Shown here in pieces: positions 1 to 8,097 of a DNA stretch of 25,874 nucleotides (its first letter is position 1; each line of letters starts with the position of its first letter). The stretch spans positions 1 through 25,874 of the forward strand of contig JAJZAR010000008.1 of the NCBI GenBank assembly GCA_021799315.1, given 5' to 3'. Below the pieces are notes generated by a model, which was not told where the DNA came from, searched no databases, and worked only from the letters and a program-made list of their open reading frames with translations. A program made the position numbers and the translations under genes. The DNA is from Thermoplasmata archaeon. Its GTDB lineage: Archaea; Thermoplasmatota; Thermoplasmata; Thermoplasmatales; Thermoplasmataceae.

Positions 1-4
1 ACAT

Positions 5-486
5 TTATGGCGAATTATCCAAAAAGGTCCTATTCAATTTTGATAATAATAGGAACTCAAGAGTAATCCATTCTAGTCATTGCACATTTTCATGATTCAA
101 TTGTTGTTTGTGAAATTCCTTGAGGGCTTCATATAGGGACAAGGGAAATGAAGGATCATCAAGGAGCGAAAACGATGCAGCCATAGCCAAAACATCAAGG
201 AAGCATAAATTAACTGCCAATTAGGTTAGGATGAAATATAGGATGATGGGAAAAACTCCTCTGAGGAGAATCCGCATTCGGTCATAAAATGTGGCATTTA
301 TTGGTTCATTTGGCCTTATTACCATGGTAAGAAGAGTAAGAGTCTTAGAAAGGTCATATGAACTTGAAACACTCTCATAACCATTTTCACCTTGAAGAAG
401 CAGGCTAAGGTAGCACTACCTATAAAAAAATAAGAAACACAATACGAAAAAAGTAGAAGCTTATGCCAAATGGAAAAGTATTGCAT
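5..486 (-). pseudogene. Decayed, unidentified reading frame (membrane-protein-like)
   Basis: I do not recognise this gene. On the minus strand one frame runs from 415 down to 5 with only two stops in about 137 codons (TAA at 221-223, TGA at 77-79) before a TAA at 5-7. That is far fewer than expected in A+T-rich non-coding DNA. A second frame joins at the upstream side: an ATG at 486 opens 55 codons that read like a membrane segment (LLLFSYCVSYFFIGSATLAC), ending at 319. The two frames overlap, which fits one frameshift near 330-415 plus two nonsense mutations in a former gene. Translated pieces such as RPNEPINATFYDRMRILL and FPLSLYEALKEFHKQQ look protein-like. It is on the same strand as the kdp genes and downstream of kdpC. 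Coding origin is inferred from frame openness only, with no family match. Confidence 0.4.
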
Positions 487-540
487 TGCCAGTATTTACC
501 ACAATGCTCTATTCGTTTGAATTATAGATTGTAAAGAACC

Positions 541-550
541 TTAAAAAATT
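541..550 (-). terminator. Possible T-rich terminator downstream of kdpC
   Basis: About 75 bases past the kdpC stop, the minus strand carries a run of six T (ATTTTTTAA). Archaeal transcription often ends at such T runs without a hairpin. Assignment rests only on position and base composition. Positions 487-622 otherwise show no gene. Confidence 0.25.
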
Positions 551-622
551 TGGATAATTATTACCAACCTTGTAAAATAGGGATTGTTTTCAACATATCA
601 GGTTTCCATGTGTAACCGGCAG

Positions 623-1099
623 TTAGCTTCCATTTTTGTTCATGCCATTATAGATCTTCCCATAGACAGAGATGCTATTGTGGAAATGATCTATTATCTG
701 GATATTCAGATACAGTGAATCCACATAGGCTGTTCCAAAAAAGAACATTGAGTATCTAGTATCGTTATGTATAAGACCATCCAGATAAGTCAGAGATATG
801 TTTGTTGTGTTGTGAATTACCTGCGCTTCGGCGAGCGCACGTGTTACCGTAATATCTGGATCCACACCTGAGGCAGAATCGTTCCTCACGTTGAACAGAT
901 AGTGCGAATTGTTTGTAGACTGACCTATAAGGTACGATCCCACGGTTGCATTGTTCACCTGAGCCATTTCACCGTTTGCCTGATATGGAAACAGTGCCTG
1001 CCCAATGCCTGTAACAGCAACTGGATATATCACACCACAAATGATGGCAAGAACTATGGCAAGCCGAAGGGTTCCGGAAATCAATTTACCGACTTTCAT
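623..1099 (-). CDS. kdpC: K+-transporting ATPase subunit KdpC
   Basis: KdpC is the small accessory subunit of the KdpFABC high-affinity potassium pump; it is thought to stabilise the KdpA-KdpB complex and raise ATP affinity. The 158-residue product has one N-terminal membrane segment (about residues 10-33, LAIVLAIICGVIYPVAVTGI), followed by the family features GQALFP, GSYLIGQ and a YLFNVRNDSASGVDPDIT stretch that matches the conserved SGASNLGPT/SGxDPxI region. It is slightly shorter than bacterial KdpC (about 190). The ATG overlaps the kdpB stop in an ATGA, and a GGAGGT ribosome-binding site lies at 1105-1110, so translation is probably coupled to kdpB. Identification is firm from the sequence and from position in the operon. 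Confidence 0.95.
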   Translation of the reverse strand: MKVGKLISGTLRLAIVLAIICGVIYPVAVTGIGQALFPYQANGEMAQVNNATVGSYLIGQSTNNSHYLFNVRNDSASGVDPDITVTRALAEAQVIHNTTNISLTYLDGLIHNDTRYSMFFFGTAYVDSLYLNIQIIDHFHNSISVYGKIYNGMNKNGS

Positions 1100-3258
1100 A
1101 TTATACCTCCTATAAATACAAGGAATACGGCAATCAACTTGATAGCCGCGAATGGCAGTAGCACTCCTCCTACTCCGTATAGTAATAGGTTCTTCAAGAA
1201 TATTCTCAGAGTGCTTTGGGGTTTGAACCTTGTTCCACGTAGCGCTATGGGTATAAGTGCGGGAATGACAATGGCATTGAAGATTAGTGCGGAAAGCACA
1301 GCGATTTGGGGAGTCAGGCCAAGAATGTTCAGGGCGCTAAGTGCAGGAATGCTAACAAACATTACGGGAACAATAGCAAAGTATTTGGCAACATCGTTAG
1401 TTATGCTGAATGTCGTAACAGCGCCTCTGGTCATCAGAAGCTGCTTTCCAAGCATTACCACATCAATGATTTTTGAAGGATTTGACTCAAGATCAACCAT
1501 GTTTGCAGCATCCTTTGCCGCAAACGTACCTGATGCCATTGCAAGCCCGATGTCTGCGGCGGCTAGGGCAGGGGCATCATTTGTGCCGTCCCCTATCATT
1601 GCAACAATCCGATTCGCTCCCTGTTCATCCTTGACCTTCTGATGCTTGGTCTCGGGTTTGGCCTGTGCAACAAATTCGTCGATTCCAACCTCGCGAGCAA
1701 TGCTTCCTGCCGTAAGAGGATGATCTCCAGTAATCATCACTGGCCTTATCCCCATCTTCTTGAGTCCGAGGATTCTCTCCTTAATTCCCTGCTTGATCAC
1801 ATCCTTGAAGTATATGATCCCCACTATATCCCCATTCATGGACACTGCAATCGGGGTACCTCCCTCAGATGTGATCTTGGTGACAACATCATCAAAATTG
1901 TCAGGGCAAATGTCCGCTAATTCCTTGATGGTATCTGGCGCACCCTTGTGTATTGTGGTATCCTCTGTCAGGGGAGTCTGAAGTTCGAATTTCTTTCTGA
2001 ACCTGTGCCTCTGGTAGAATTCCCTCCCACCTTTTGGGAGAGTAAAGTCGTCAGAGTCAACAAGGGTTATTCCGCTCCTCCTAGTGACTGCACTGAATTC
2101 TTCATGCACACCTTCCCTGAGAGCGTCATATTCCCTCGGGACAAATCCCTTTGAAAAAGCAAGTTCCACTATGCTCCTCCCTTCCGGTGTATCATCATTC
2201 CATGAGGATAGGAATGCAGCTTCGGCAAGTTCCTTTTCTGAGTGGCTGCCAAGATTGATAAACTCATGTGCGAGCCTGTTCCCAACAGTTATGGTTCCAG
2301 TCTTATCCAACAGTATTGTGTTAGTGTCTCCCGCGGTCTCTATGGCTTTACCAGATTTGACTATGATGCTGTTCTTTGACATTCTGGTTATCCCAGATAT
2401 TCCTATTGCCGGTAACAATGCACCGATAGTGGTTGGAAGAAGGCAGACATAAAGCGCGATGAGCACAGAGAGATCTGCGCCGAGGTTAAGTAGAAGGGAG
2501 AGTGCTATTAGAGCGAATAGAATGATGGTGAACACACCAGTCAGCCCTAGGAGCAGTATGGATAGTGCAACTTCATTGGGAGTCTTTGGCCTTTCTGAAG
2601 ATTCAACCATTTTCACAAGCTTGCTTATGTATGTTTCGTCTGGGTTGACATTCACAACTGCAACTATAGAATCACTGACAACAGTTGACCCCCCTATTAC
2701 TGTGTCTCCCTTTGACTTCCTCACGCCTGCCGATTCCCCAGTGAGGAGTGACTCGTCCAGCATAGCAATTCCCTCCAAGACTTCAGCATCAGTAGGAACC
2801 TGATCCCCTTTCTCAATGAGGATGACATCTCCTCGCCTGAGATCAGATGACTTCACATTTTCGATTATTCGCCCTTCGCTTCCGTTTTCTTGGATCCTCT
2901 TGGCAATCCCCTCTTTTTCTAGCTTCTTCAGGCTTGCAGCAGTTGCCTTGGATCTTGCTTCCGCAATGGATTCAGAAATAGTACTGAACCATACAGTTAC
3001 AAAGAGTATTACTGTTACATAAGCGTAGAAAGCCCTGTCGCTCTGGTGTGCTAGATTCGGAAAAGCCCCAGGCACTATTGTCATGAGCAAAACAACCAGG
3101 AATGAAAGTTCCACCACAAACATTACAGGATTTGTTATGAGCCTCAGAGGGCTCATTCTTAAGAGGGAATCCTTAGACACATATAGCCAGCTGATGGACT
3201 CTTCAAGATTCTCACTCCCTGAAATATTTCCCATGTTAAGTTTCTGATTAGAGTGCAT
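1096..3258 (-). CDS. kdpB: K+-transporting P-type ATPase subunit KdpB
   Basis: KdpB is the ATP-hydrolysing P-type ATPase subunit that powers K+ uptake through KdpA. All hallmark motifs are present in the 720 residues: TGES (173-176, including the serine used for inhibitory phosphorylation in E. coli), the CLLPTTIGALL membrane segment (272-282), the phosphorylation motif DKTGT (D318), MITGDHPLTA (508-516) and GDGTNDAP (556-563), plus the C-terminal FSITNDVAKYFAI helix (617-629). It is longer than E. coli KdpB (682). Most of the excess seems to be an insertion of about 30 residues in the nucleotide-binding domain, between SGI (395-397) and KGAPD (438-442). The start overlaps the kdpA end by 11 bases, with a strong GGAGGGG at 3266-3272 inside kdpA, so translation is coupled. 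Confidence 0.97.
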   Translation of the reverse strand: MHSNQKLNMGNISGSENLEESISWLYVSKDSLLRMSPLRLITNPVMFVVELSFLVVLLMTIVPGAFPNLAHQSDRAFYAYVTVILFVTVWFSTISESIAEARSKATAASLKKLEKEGIAKRIQENGSEGRIIENVKSSDLRRGDVILIEKGDQVPTDAEVLEGIAMLDESLLTGESAGVRKSKGDTVIGGSTVVSDSIVAVVNVNPDETYISKLVKMVESSERPKTPNEVALSILLLGLTGVFTIILFALIALSLLLNLGADLSVLIALYVCLLPTTIGALLPAIGISGITRMSKNSIIVKSGKAIETAGDTNTILLDKTGTITVGNRLAHEFINLGSHSEKELAEAAFLSSWNDDTPEGRSIVELAFSKGFVPREYDALREGVHEEFSAVTRRSGITLVDSDDFTLPKGGREFYQRHRFRKKFELQTPLTEDTTIHKGAPDTIKELADICPDNFDDVVTKITSEGGTPIAVSMNGDIVGIIYFKDVIKQGIKERILGLKKMGIRPVMITGDHPLTAGSIAREVGIDEFVAQAKPETKHQKVKDEQGANRIVAMIGDGTNDAPALAAADIGLAMASGTFAAKDAANMVDLESNPSKIIDVVMLGKQLLMTRGAVTTFSITNDVAKYFAIVPVMFVSIPALSALNILGLTPQIAVLSALIFNAIVIPALIPIALRGTRFKPQSTLRIFLKNLLLYGVGGVLLPFAAIKLIAVFLVFIGGII

Positions 3259-4909
3259 TTTTTATCCCCTCCAGATGCATAAGAATTGGCCCAATCGCAA
3301 GGAACGGGAAGAATGTCAGCACCGCTAGTATTAGGATGCTAACAATGACGATTGCAGGGAAAATCAGGTTGTCAGTCCTTAAGGCAACTTCTGTGCTTCT
3401 CTTCTTATCAAGCATTCTGCCTGCTATTGCGAGCATTATGAATATAGGTATGAAACGGCCAGCCCACATCACTATTCCAGTGGAAACATTAAAAAACACG
3501 GTATTTCCAGTTGTTCCTAGGAAATCTGAGCCGTTGTTTGCTGCAGCTGAAGTGTATTCGTAGAATATTTGCGTGAATCCCACCGGACCTGTGCCCAGAC
3601 CTATAGCATGAACTGCACCAAGAGCATAGGCAAGGGCTGTCGGAGCAAGAATTATTATTGGATGTACTAGGAAAGCTATAACTGCAAGCTTGACATCATT
3701 TGCTGTTATTTTTGCCCCAAGGTATTCTGGAGTCCTGCCGGCCATAAGTCCCACAATGAATACTGTTATGATGACGTACATGAGCATATACATGGCCCCC
3801 ACCCCAATTCCACCAGGGGTGGCCTGTATTATCATTCCCATGAGAGCTGCCATGATAACCAACGGATGCATTGCTGCCAGATCGGTATTTACTGATCCTG
3901 TGGTGAATGCAGTAGTTGTAACCGTGTAGAGTACTGTTGAAAATCCTCCTAACCTCGTTTCCATTCCGGCTCCAAGTGTTGTGACAGGAACAAGTGCAAT
4001 TGCAAGATCAATGGCATAAAGTCCATAGGATGCAATCAAGAGGGTTCTTCCCTCATTCTTCATGCGGAGCATTCTTCCGAAGAGGAATAACATGGCAGTA
4101 GGAAGGAGCATCATTCCGCCAAGCTCTATGTAATTTGTAAGTGGGCTGGGGTTAGCGAATGGATATGCTGAATTTGCCCCAAAATACCCTCCCCCGTTTG
4201 TGCCCAACTGCATTATTGATACAAGTGAAGAAATTGGTCCAACCTTTATGATCTCAAAACTTCCTGAAAGTGTCTTCACAAGGCTATATCCTCCCAGGGA
4301 TTGCGGCACTCCTAGCCCTATAAGCAGAACTGCAAGAATCAGTGTTAAGGGGAGAAGGATCCTGGTCATCGTTCTAACCATGTCCACATAAAAGTTCCCA
4401 AGATTTCTGCTCTCATCTCTCCTTCCGGCAAAGCCCCTGAATATTGCCACAGCTACCACAGCTCCCGACGCAGCAGAGGTAAACTGCAGGAACTGTATTG
4501 CAACCATCTGGCTTAGATATGAAAGCGTGGAACCTCCCCCATAATGCTGAAGATTGGTATTGGATGAGAAAGAAGTCACAGTGTTGAATGCAAGTGACCA
4601 GTTTATGCCAGGGAATTTCATTGGGTTAAGAGGCAGCATACCCTGATAGGAAAGTATCACAAAGGATATTGCGGCTGTAAAAATGTTGAACACAAAGAGG
4701 CTGAGAAAATACTCCTTCCAGCCCATGTCCCTGTTTCTGTCAATCCCAAGTATGCGGTAAATAAGGTTCTCAAGCGGATCCAAGAACCAGTCAAGAAATG
4801 TTTTTTCGTTTTCATATACCTTCCTAAAATATTTCGAGAGTCCCCAAGCCAAGCTTATAATTATCGCCCAGACAAGTGCTGTTATAAGTAGATAACCAAC
4901 TCCTATCAT
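3248..4909 (-). CDS. kdpA: K+-transporting ATPase channel subunit KdpA
   Basis: KdpA is the membrane channel-like subunit (SKT superfamily) that selects and binds K+ in the Kdp pump. The 553-residue product has about ten hydrophobic segments and the four selectivity-loop motifs: SNTNLQHYGGG (116-126), GTNGGGYFGANS (236-247, with the glycine triplet of the second filter loop), TTTAFTTGSVN (331-341) and YTSAAANNGSDF (452-463). Length matches bacterial KdpA (about 557). The ATG overlaps the stop of the upstream 54-codon gene in an ATGA, and a GGAGGG-type ribosome-binding site precedes it at about 4919-4925. It heads the structural part of a kdpABC operon with no kdpD or kdpE in the window. Confidence 0.97.
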   Translation of the reverse strand: MIGVGYLLITALVWAIIISLAWGLSKYFRKVYENEKTFLDWFLDPLENLIYRILGIDRNRDMGWKEYFLSLFVFNIFTAAISFVILSYQGMLPLNPMKFPGINWSLAFNTVTSFSSNTNLQHYGGGSTLSYLSQMVAIQFLQFTSAASGAVVAVAIFRGFAGRRDESRNLGNFYVDMVRTMTRILLPLTLILAVLLIGLGVPQSLGGYSLVKTLSGSFEIIKVGPISSLVSIMQLGTNGGGYFGANSAYPFANPSPLTNYIELGGMMLLPTAMLFLFGRMLRMKNEGRTLLIASYGLYAIDLAIALVPVTTLGAGMETRLGGFSTVLYTVTTTAFTTGSVNTDLAAMHPLVIMAALMGMIIQATPGGIGVGAMYMLMYVIITVFIVGLMAGRTPEYLGAKITANDVKLAVIAFLVHPIIILAPTALAYALGAVHAIGLGTGPVGFTQIFYEYTSAAANNGSDFLGTTGNTVFFNVSTGIVMWAGRFIPIFIMLAIAGRMLDKKRSTEVALRTDNLIFPAIVIVSILILAVLTFFPFLAIGPILMHLEGIKNAL

Positions 4910-5070
4910 GATGGCTTACCCTCCCTCTTTACAAAGTATAAAAGCATTGAATCCCTCTCTGAATTTACACGTTTTAAGCTAGAAAAATTGCCAAGCCTAA
5001 AAGCATAGGTATCTAATATATTCGTCAAAATATAGCTAACATCTTTATTAATATCATCACGGTTCATAGT
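4906..5070 (-). CDS. Small unknown protein encoded just upstream of kdpA
   Basis: This short gene (54 codons) overlaps kdpA in an ATGA and lies where bacteria carry kdpF. I chose the ATG at 5070 (MNRDDINKDV) rather than a more upstream in-frame ATG at 5121, because GGAGG sits seven bases before it at about 5078-5082 while the upstream ATG lies directly after the preceding gene's stop. The product is charged and has no membrane segment, so it is not a KdpF-like peptide (which is about 29 residues and hydrophobic). It reads as an N-terminal helix-forming part with a basic, hydrophobic tail (MLLYFVKREGKPS). I do not recognise a family. Tight coupling to kdpA suggests a role in Kdp assembly or control, which is inference. 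That it is a real gene is supported by its Shine-Dalgarno and overlap. Confidence 0.65.
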   Translation of the reverse strand, partial: TMNRDDINKDVSYILTNILDTYAFRLGNFSSLKRVNSERDSMLLYFVKREGKPS

Positions 5071-5122
5071 ATTGCCTCCATAATTTAAATCAACAACTAA
5101 AATGACCCATAAAGGGCACAAC

Positions 5123-5437
5123 CTATTGGTTTCTACTTTCTGGAGAAACGGTTTCGACTCTTGGGCCTTTCGCGGCGCTCAGAACGATTGAGCTAACTAC
5201 ACTCTTAACACCTGGAATTTTCATGATTTTGTTCTTAAGGGTATCCCGGAATTCTTCTATGCTTTTGGAACTGACTACAGTAGCTATGTCAAATTCCCCT
5301 GTTACTTCGTAAGCCTCTTCGACAGCGTCGAGCAGACAAAGCCCACGAACAACCTCTTCCACTTTCGTGGTGTCCACAAAAATATCGACTATTGCCGTCA
5401 CTGGTTTGGTGTTTCTAGATTCAATCTCGACACTCAT
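5123..5437 (-). CDS. Stand-alone Lrp/AsnC ligand-binding (RAM) domain protein
   Basis: The 104-residue product matches the C-terminal effector/oligomerisation domain of Lrp/AsnC regulators (RAM domain, about residues 13-87): a VTAIVDIFVDTT strand, an EVVRGLCLLDAV helix, the typical EVTGEFDIATVV strand pair, a SIEEFRDTLKNKIMKIPGV helix region and a final strand. No helix-turn-helix domain precedes it, so it cannot bind DNA as a classical Lrp would; such stand-alone RAM proteins occur in archaea and often bind amino acids. The start has GAGGAGC at 5445-5451. It is the first gene of the apparent kdp operon (52 bases before the small upstream gene), so it may sense a ligand for Kdp control or act with another Lrp protein. 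That functional link is inference. Confidence 0.8.
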   Translation of the reverse strand: MSVEIESRNTKPVTAIVDIFVDTTKVEEVVRGLCLLDAVEEAYEVTGEFDIATVVSSKSIEEFRDTLKNKIMKIPGVKSVVSSIVLSAAKGPRVETVSPESRNQ

Positions 5438-5462
5438 CTCTTTCGCTCCTCGTATTCTTCTG

Positions 5463-5476
5463 ATATATTAATATAT
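5463..5476. promoter_or_regulatory. Perfect 14-base palindrome at the kdp-operon promoter
   Basis: ATATATTAATATAT is a perfect palindrome 26-39 bases upstream of the first gene of the RAM-kdp operon. It can serve as the TATA element itself (start would then fall at about 5443-5446, giving a very short leader), or as an operator if the TATA box is the more distant TTTTAAAG (minus strand, about 5511-5518). Being pure A+T, it may also be palindromic by chance. Confidence 0.35.
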
Positions 5477-6273
5477 TTGCCTTTTAACAGTATCGACGAT
5501 CTGAGTTAATCTTTAAAACGGCCAATACTATTCGCGTCCGGAAATATGCGAGAGCATTCTTCCTTCCAAAGGCTATAATTGTGCCTGTTTGAAACTTCTT
5601 TCTACTATTCGTTGTCAACCATGGTTATGCATGTTTCGATAAGCTTCATTAGAACCTATTGAAACCTAACTTCTCATAATAGAAAATATATCATGCCTGT
5701 TCCCCCATTTGCTCATACACAAGTGAGAAGCATCGAACAGGAATGGGCTTCCTCTTGGTCTTGATTTGGCACTCGTCCTGAACCCTGTCCATTGTTTGGA
5801 CCTGCCATTGAATTTTGTATCTTGTAATTATGTAATCCAGGCCAACATCTGTTATGCTTGCATCAACGAATAAGCTGTAACGTTCATTTGATCTGCGGTT
5901 TTTCGTTTTACAATTGGTATTGTATTGATATGAAAGTCAATTGAATTTCAATCATTCATCTTTCTTTGTTGATGCGTAAAAAAGTTTACTTATCTATTCG
6001 TAACGGTGATTCTTAATGAGTATCAAGGAGAAGTATTCTTTTACTGAATGTTGTTATCGCCTCTTGATCTGCTTAGCTCAACATCATCTAAATGAGATTA
6101 TTTAGTTTTAATAATTGCGAGTTTGGTAAAGTCCATGATATTCAGGCTTTGCTGAAGCTCAAGAATCATAAATTTTTCACCTTGAGAGAGGAATGTTCAG
6201 ATTCATACCTTTAATGTGCCTTCGATGTGTCATGGGACAAGATTCATATGAAAAGGAACATTAAAGGCTCAAC
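5477..6273. other. Gene-poor stretch with transposase debris
   Basis: About 800 bases between the kdp operon and the permease gene carry no intact gene. The central part (5691-5985, minus) is a transposase remnant, listed separately. On the plus strand, 6016-6240 holds two short open segments in different frames (MSIKEKYSFTECC... from 6016, then FNNCEFGKVHDIQALL...) that may be the frameshifted start of another lost gene, but I cannot identify it. A TATA-like TTTAATG at about 6209-6215 may belong to the permease promoter. The rest shows nothing I can name. Confidence 0.5.
5691..5985 (-). pseudogene. Transposase remnant (DDE family, C-terminal part)
   Basis: Reading the minus strand from about 5925 to the TGA at 5691-5693 gives an open segment with strong resemblance to the C-terminal part of archaeal IS4-like DDE transposases: DVGLDYIITRYKIQWQVQT, then RVQDECQIKTKRKPIPVRCF and LVYEQMG. 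In such transposases an (I/L)xxYxxRWxVET stretch carries the last catalytic acid; here the acid position reads Q (WQVQT), suggesting loss. Just upstream a different frame reads DFHINTIPIVKRK, which fits the preceding part of the same protein after a frameshift, and stops interrupt the region beyond about 5960. No terminal inverted repeats were recognised. The assignment to a transposase is from motif memory, not a search. Confidence 0.55.
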
Positions 6274-8097
6274 ATGACTGAACAACCAAAGTCTCGGAGA
6301 GAGCTGGCAAGAAGCCTTGGCTTCAGGGATCTTTTCTTCCTTTCGTTTGGAGGTATGTCTCCTTTGCTTAGCATTTTGACCTATGGTGCTTTTGCGATTA
6401 CTCTGGCAGGTTACGATGCACCACTTGTTATGATCATAGGCACACTGCTCGTTCTGGTCAATGGACTCTCGGTCACAAGACTTTCAAGAAGATTTTCTTC
6501 CTCTGGAGGATATTATACCTATGCTTTCCAGGCATTGTCTGCAAGAATAGGGTTTGACACCGGATGGATGTATATTTTTTACTCCGTCCTTTTTGGGACT
6601 GCCTACGTGATGGGTGCAGTCTTTATCCTGCATCTAGTATTCGGAATTCCAGTCTTTCTGGCACTGGCAATCATAGTAATTCCTTCGGTCACATTCCTGG
6701 TGATAGGCATAAGGTTGTCTTCCAGCTATGCACTATATGCAGTAGCCATAGAAATTTCCATAATGATAGCAATAGTAGTCGTGTCCTTTTTTGTGACAGA
6801 AGGGGCCGCTTATTTCCCCGATCCCACTATTTACCCCATCACCCCAGCCGATTTTTTTCTCGGAATACTGTTCGCAATGGGCATTCCTACAGGATATGGC
6901 TCCATTGCTCCAGTCTCGGGAGAAGTTAAGAATCCAAAGAAAGATGTTGGGAGAAGCGTTATTACAGTAATCCTCACAGGTGGCATCTTGTCAACGCTTT
7001 TCATATATGCATTTGCTAACCTTGTTCTGCAAACACACATCATAGTACCGATTGCAGATAAATTACCCATAATAAGTATATTGAAAAATAATTTCAGCAA
7101 GTATGGAATTTATTTATACTATGCTGTGGCAATTGCAACAATAAATGATGCTATCCTTGCTTTCCTTTCCTTTGGTTCTGCTGCTTCAAGGACAATTTTC
7201 AGAATGGGAGTTGATGGCTCATTTCCGAGTATATTTGGAAAAAAGGACAAAAGAAACACTCCATTAATCGCCATACTTTTTACCTCCTTATCGATGGTAA
7301 TTCTTCCGCTTATTCTTCTCGGCTATGTGTCCGCTGAGACTGGTTTTATAATACTTGGTACTATTTCAGCTCTAGGAGGCCTTTTCATACACATAAGTGC
7401 CAATTTCTCCCTTATACGTATTGGATTGAGACGAGGGAAGAGACTGGCATTAAGGACAAAAAAGACTGTATTGGAAAGAACCAAGGATTATGATGAATTC
7501 ATAATTGCCCTAATAGGTGCAGTTATCAGTTCTGTGGTCATGATTTACTCTGCATATTCTGCAGTAAGTGCATATACTACCATTTTTCTCGTATGGATAG
7601 TTATAGGCTTCGTATTATCTGAAGTGAAGAGTATTGTCACAAAAACCCCATACGAACTTGATATATCAAAAGAGGGACAGATAGTGGCACAGAATCTGGA
7701 GAATCTCAGTGTTAATGATAAAACAGTTAATACTATTGAGGCAATTTATTACCTAGACGATACTGCCAAGGTTGTAATCGACGGGCTTATATCCAAACAT
7801 ACCCCTTCAGCAGTAATAGTAAACAGAGACAGAATTCCTGTTGGCATTGCAAATATTGTTGACCTTCTACTTTTACCGGAAGGAACTGTGGAGATTATGA
7901 AAATGAGGCAGATACATCTGGAAAAGGCCATATCGGTAGATGAGAATAGAGACGTTGCTTCCGCACTGAGAATATTGAAGGAGAACAATGTTGACATACT
8001 CGCGATCGTTGACAGCAATGGAAAATGCATTGGAAGTGTTTCAGATAGAGAACTACTGCTGGGACTTGGCACAGTAGTGAATGATGTGGCCAGTTAA
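6274..8097 (+). CDS. APC-family permease with C-terminal CBS domain pair
   Basis: The first about 450 residues form a typical APC-superfamily transporter (amino acids, polyamines or similar cations): LGFRDLFFLSFGGMSPLL at the first membrane helix, SSSGGYYTYAFQALSARIGF (76-95), and the diagnostic GYGSIAPVSGEVKNPKKDVG (207-226), with about 12 hydrophobic segments. After a linker (about 450-485), residues about 488-600 form a CBS pair (YYLDDTAKVVIDGLISKHT...VGIANIVDLLL; ISVDENRDVASALRILKENNVD...CIGSVSDRELLLGL). CBS pairs usually bind adenosine nucleotides or sense ionic state, so they probably gate transport. Substrate cannot be told from sequence; the neighbouring kdp operon makes ion-linked regulation tempting but unproven. 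No strong ribosome-binding site precedes the ATG; a TATA-like box near 6209 suggests a short leader. Confidence 0.85.
   Translation: MTEQPKSRRELARSLGFRDLFFLSFGGMSPLLSILTYGAFAITLAGYDAPLVMIIGTLLVLVNGLSVTRLSRRFSSSGGYYTYAFQALSARIGFDTGWMYIFYSVLFGTAYVMGAVFILHLVFGIPVFLALAIIVIPSVTFLVIGIRLSSSYALYAVAIEISIMIAIVVVSFFVTEGAAYFPDPTIYPITPADFFLGILFAMGIPTGYGSIAPVSGEVKNPKKDVGRSVITVILTGGILSTLFIYAFANLVLQTHIIVPIADKLPIISILKNNFSKYGIYLYYAVAIATINDAILAFLSFGSAASRTIFRMGVDGSFPSIFGKKDKRNTPLIAILFTSLSMVILPLILLGYVSAETGFIILGTISALGGLFIHISANFSLIRIGLRRGKRLALRTKKTVLERTKDYDEFIIALIGAVISSVVMIYSAYSAVSAYTTIFLVWIVIGFVLSEVKSIVTKTPYELDISKEGQIVAQNLENLSVNDKTVNTIEAIYYLDDTAKVVIDGLISKHTPSAVIVNRDRIPVGIANIVDLLLLPEGTVEIMKMRQIHLEKAISVDENRDVASALRILKENNVDILAIVDSNGKCIGSVSDRELLLGLGTVVNDVAS

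Noticed and set aside
902..1642. Long plus-strand open frame (246 codons) antisense to kdpC and kdpB
   Set aside because: It lies wholly opposite two well-conserved genes, has no recognisable domain and no promoter; it is a by-product of kdpB codon use.
4906..5121. Longer version of the small pre-kdpA gene starting at 5121
   Set aside because: The extra 17 residues start directly after the previous stop without a ribosome-binding site, while GGAGG precedes the ATG at 5070.
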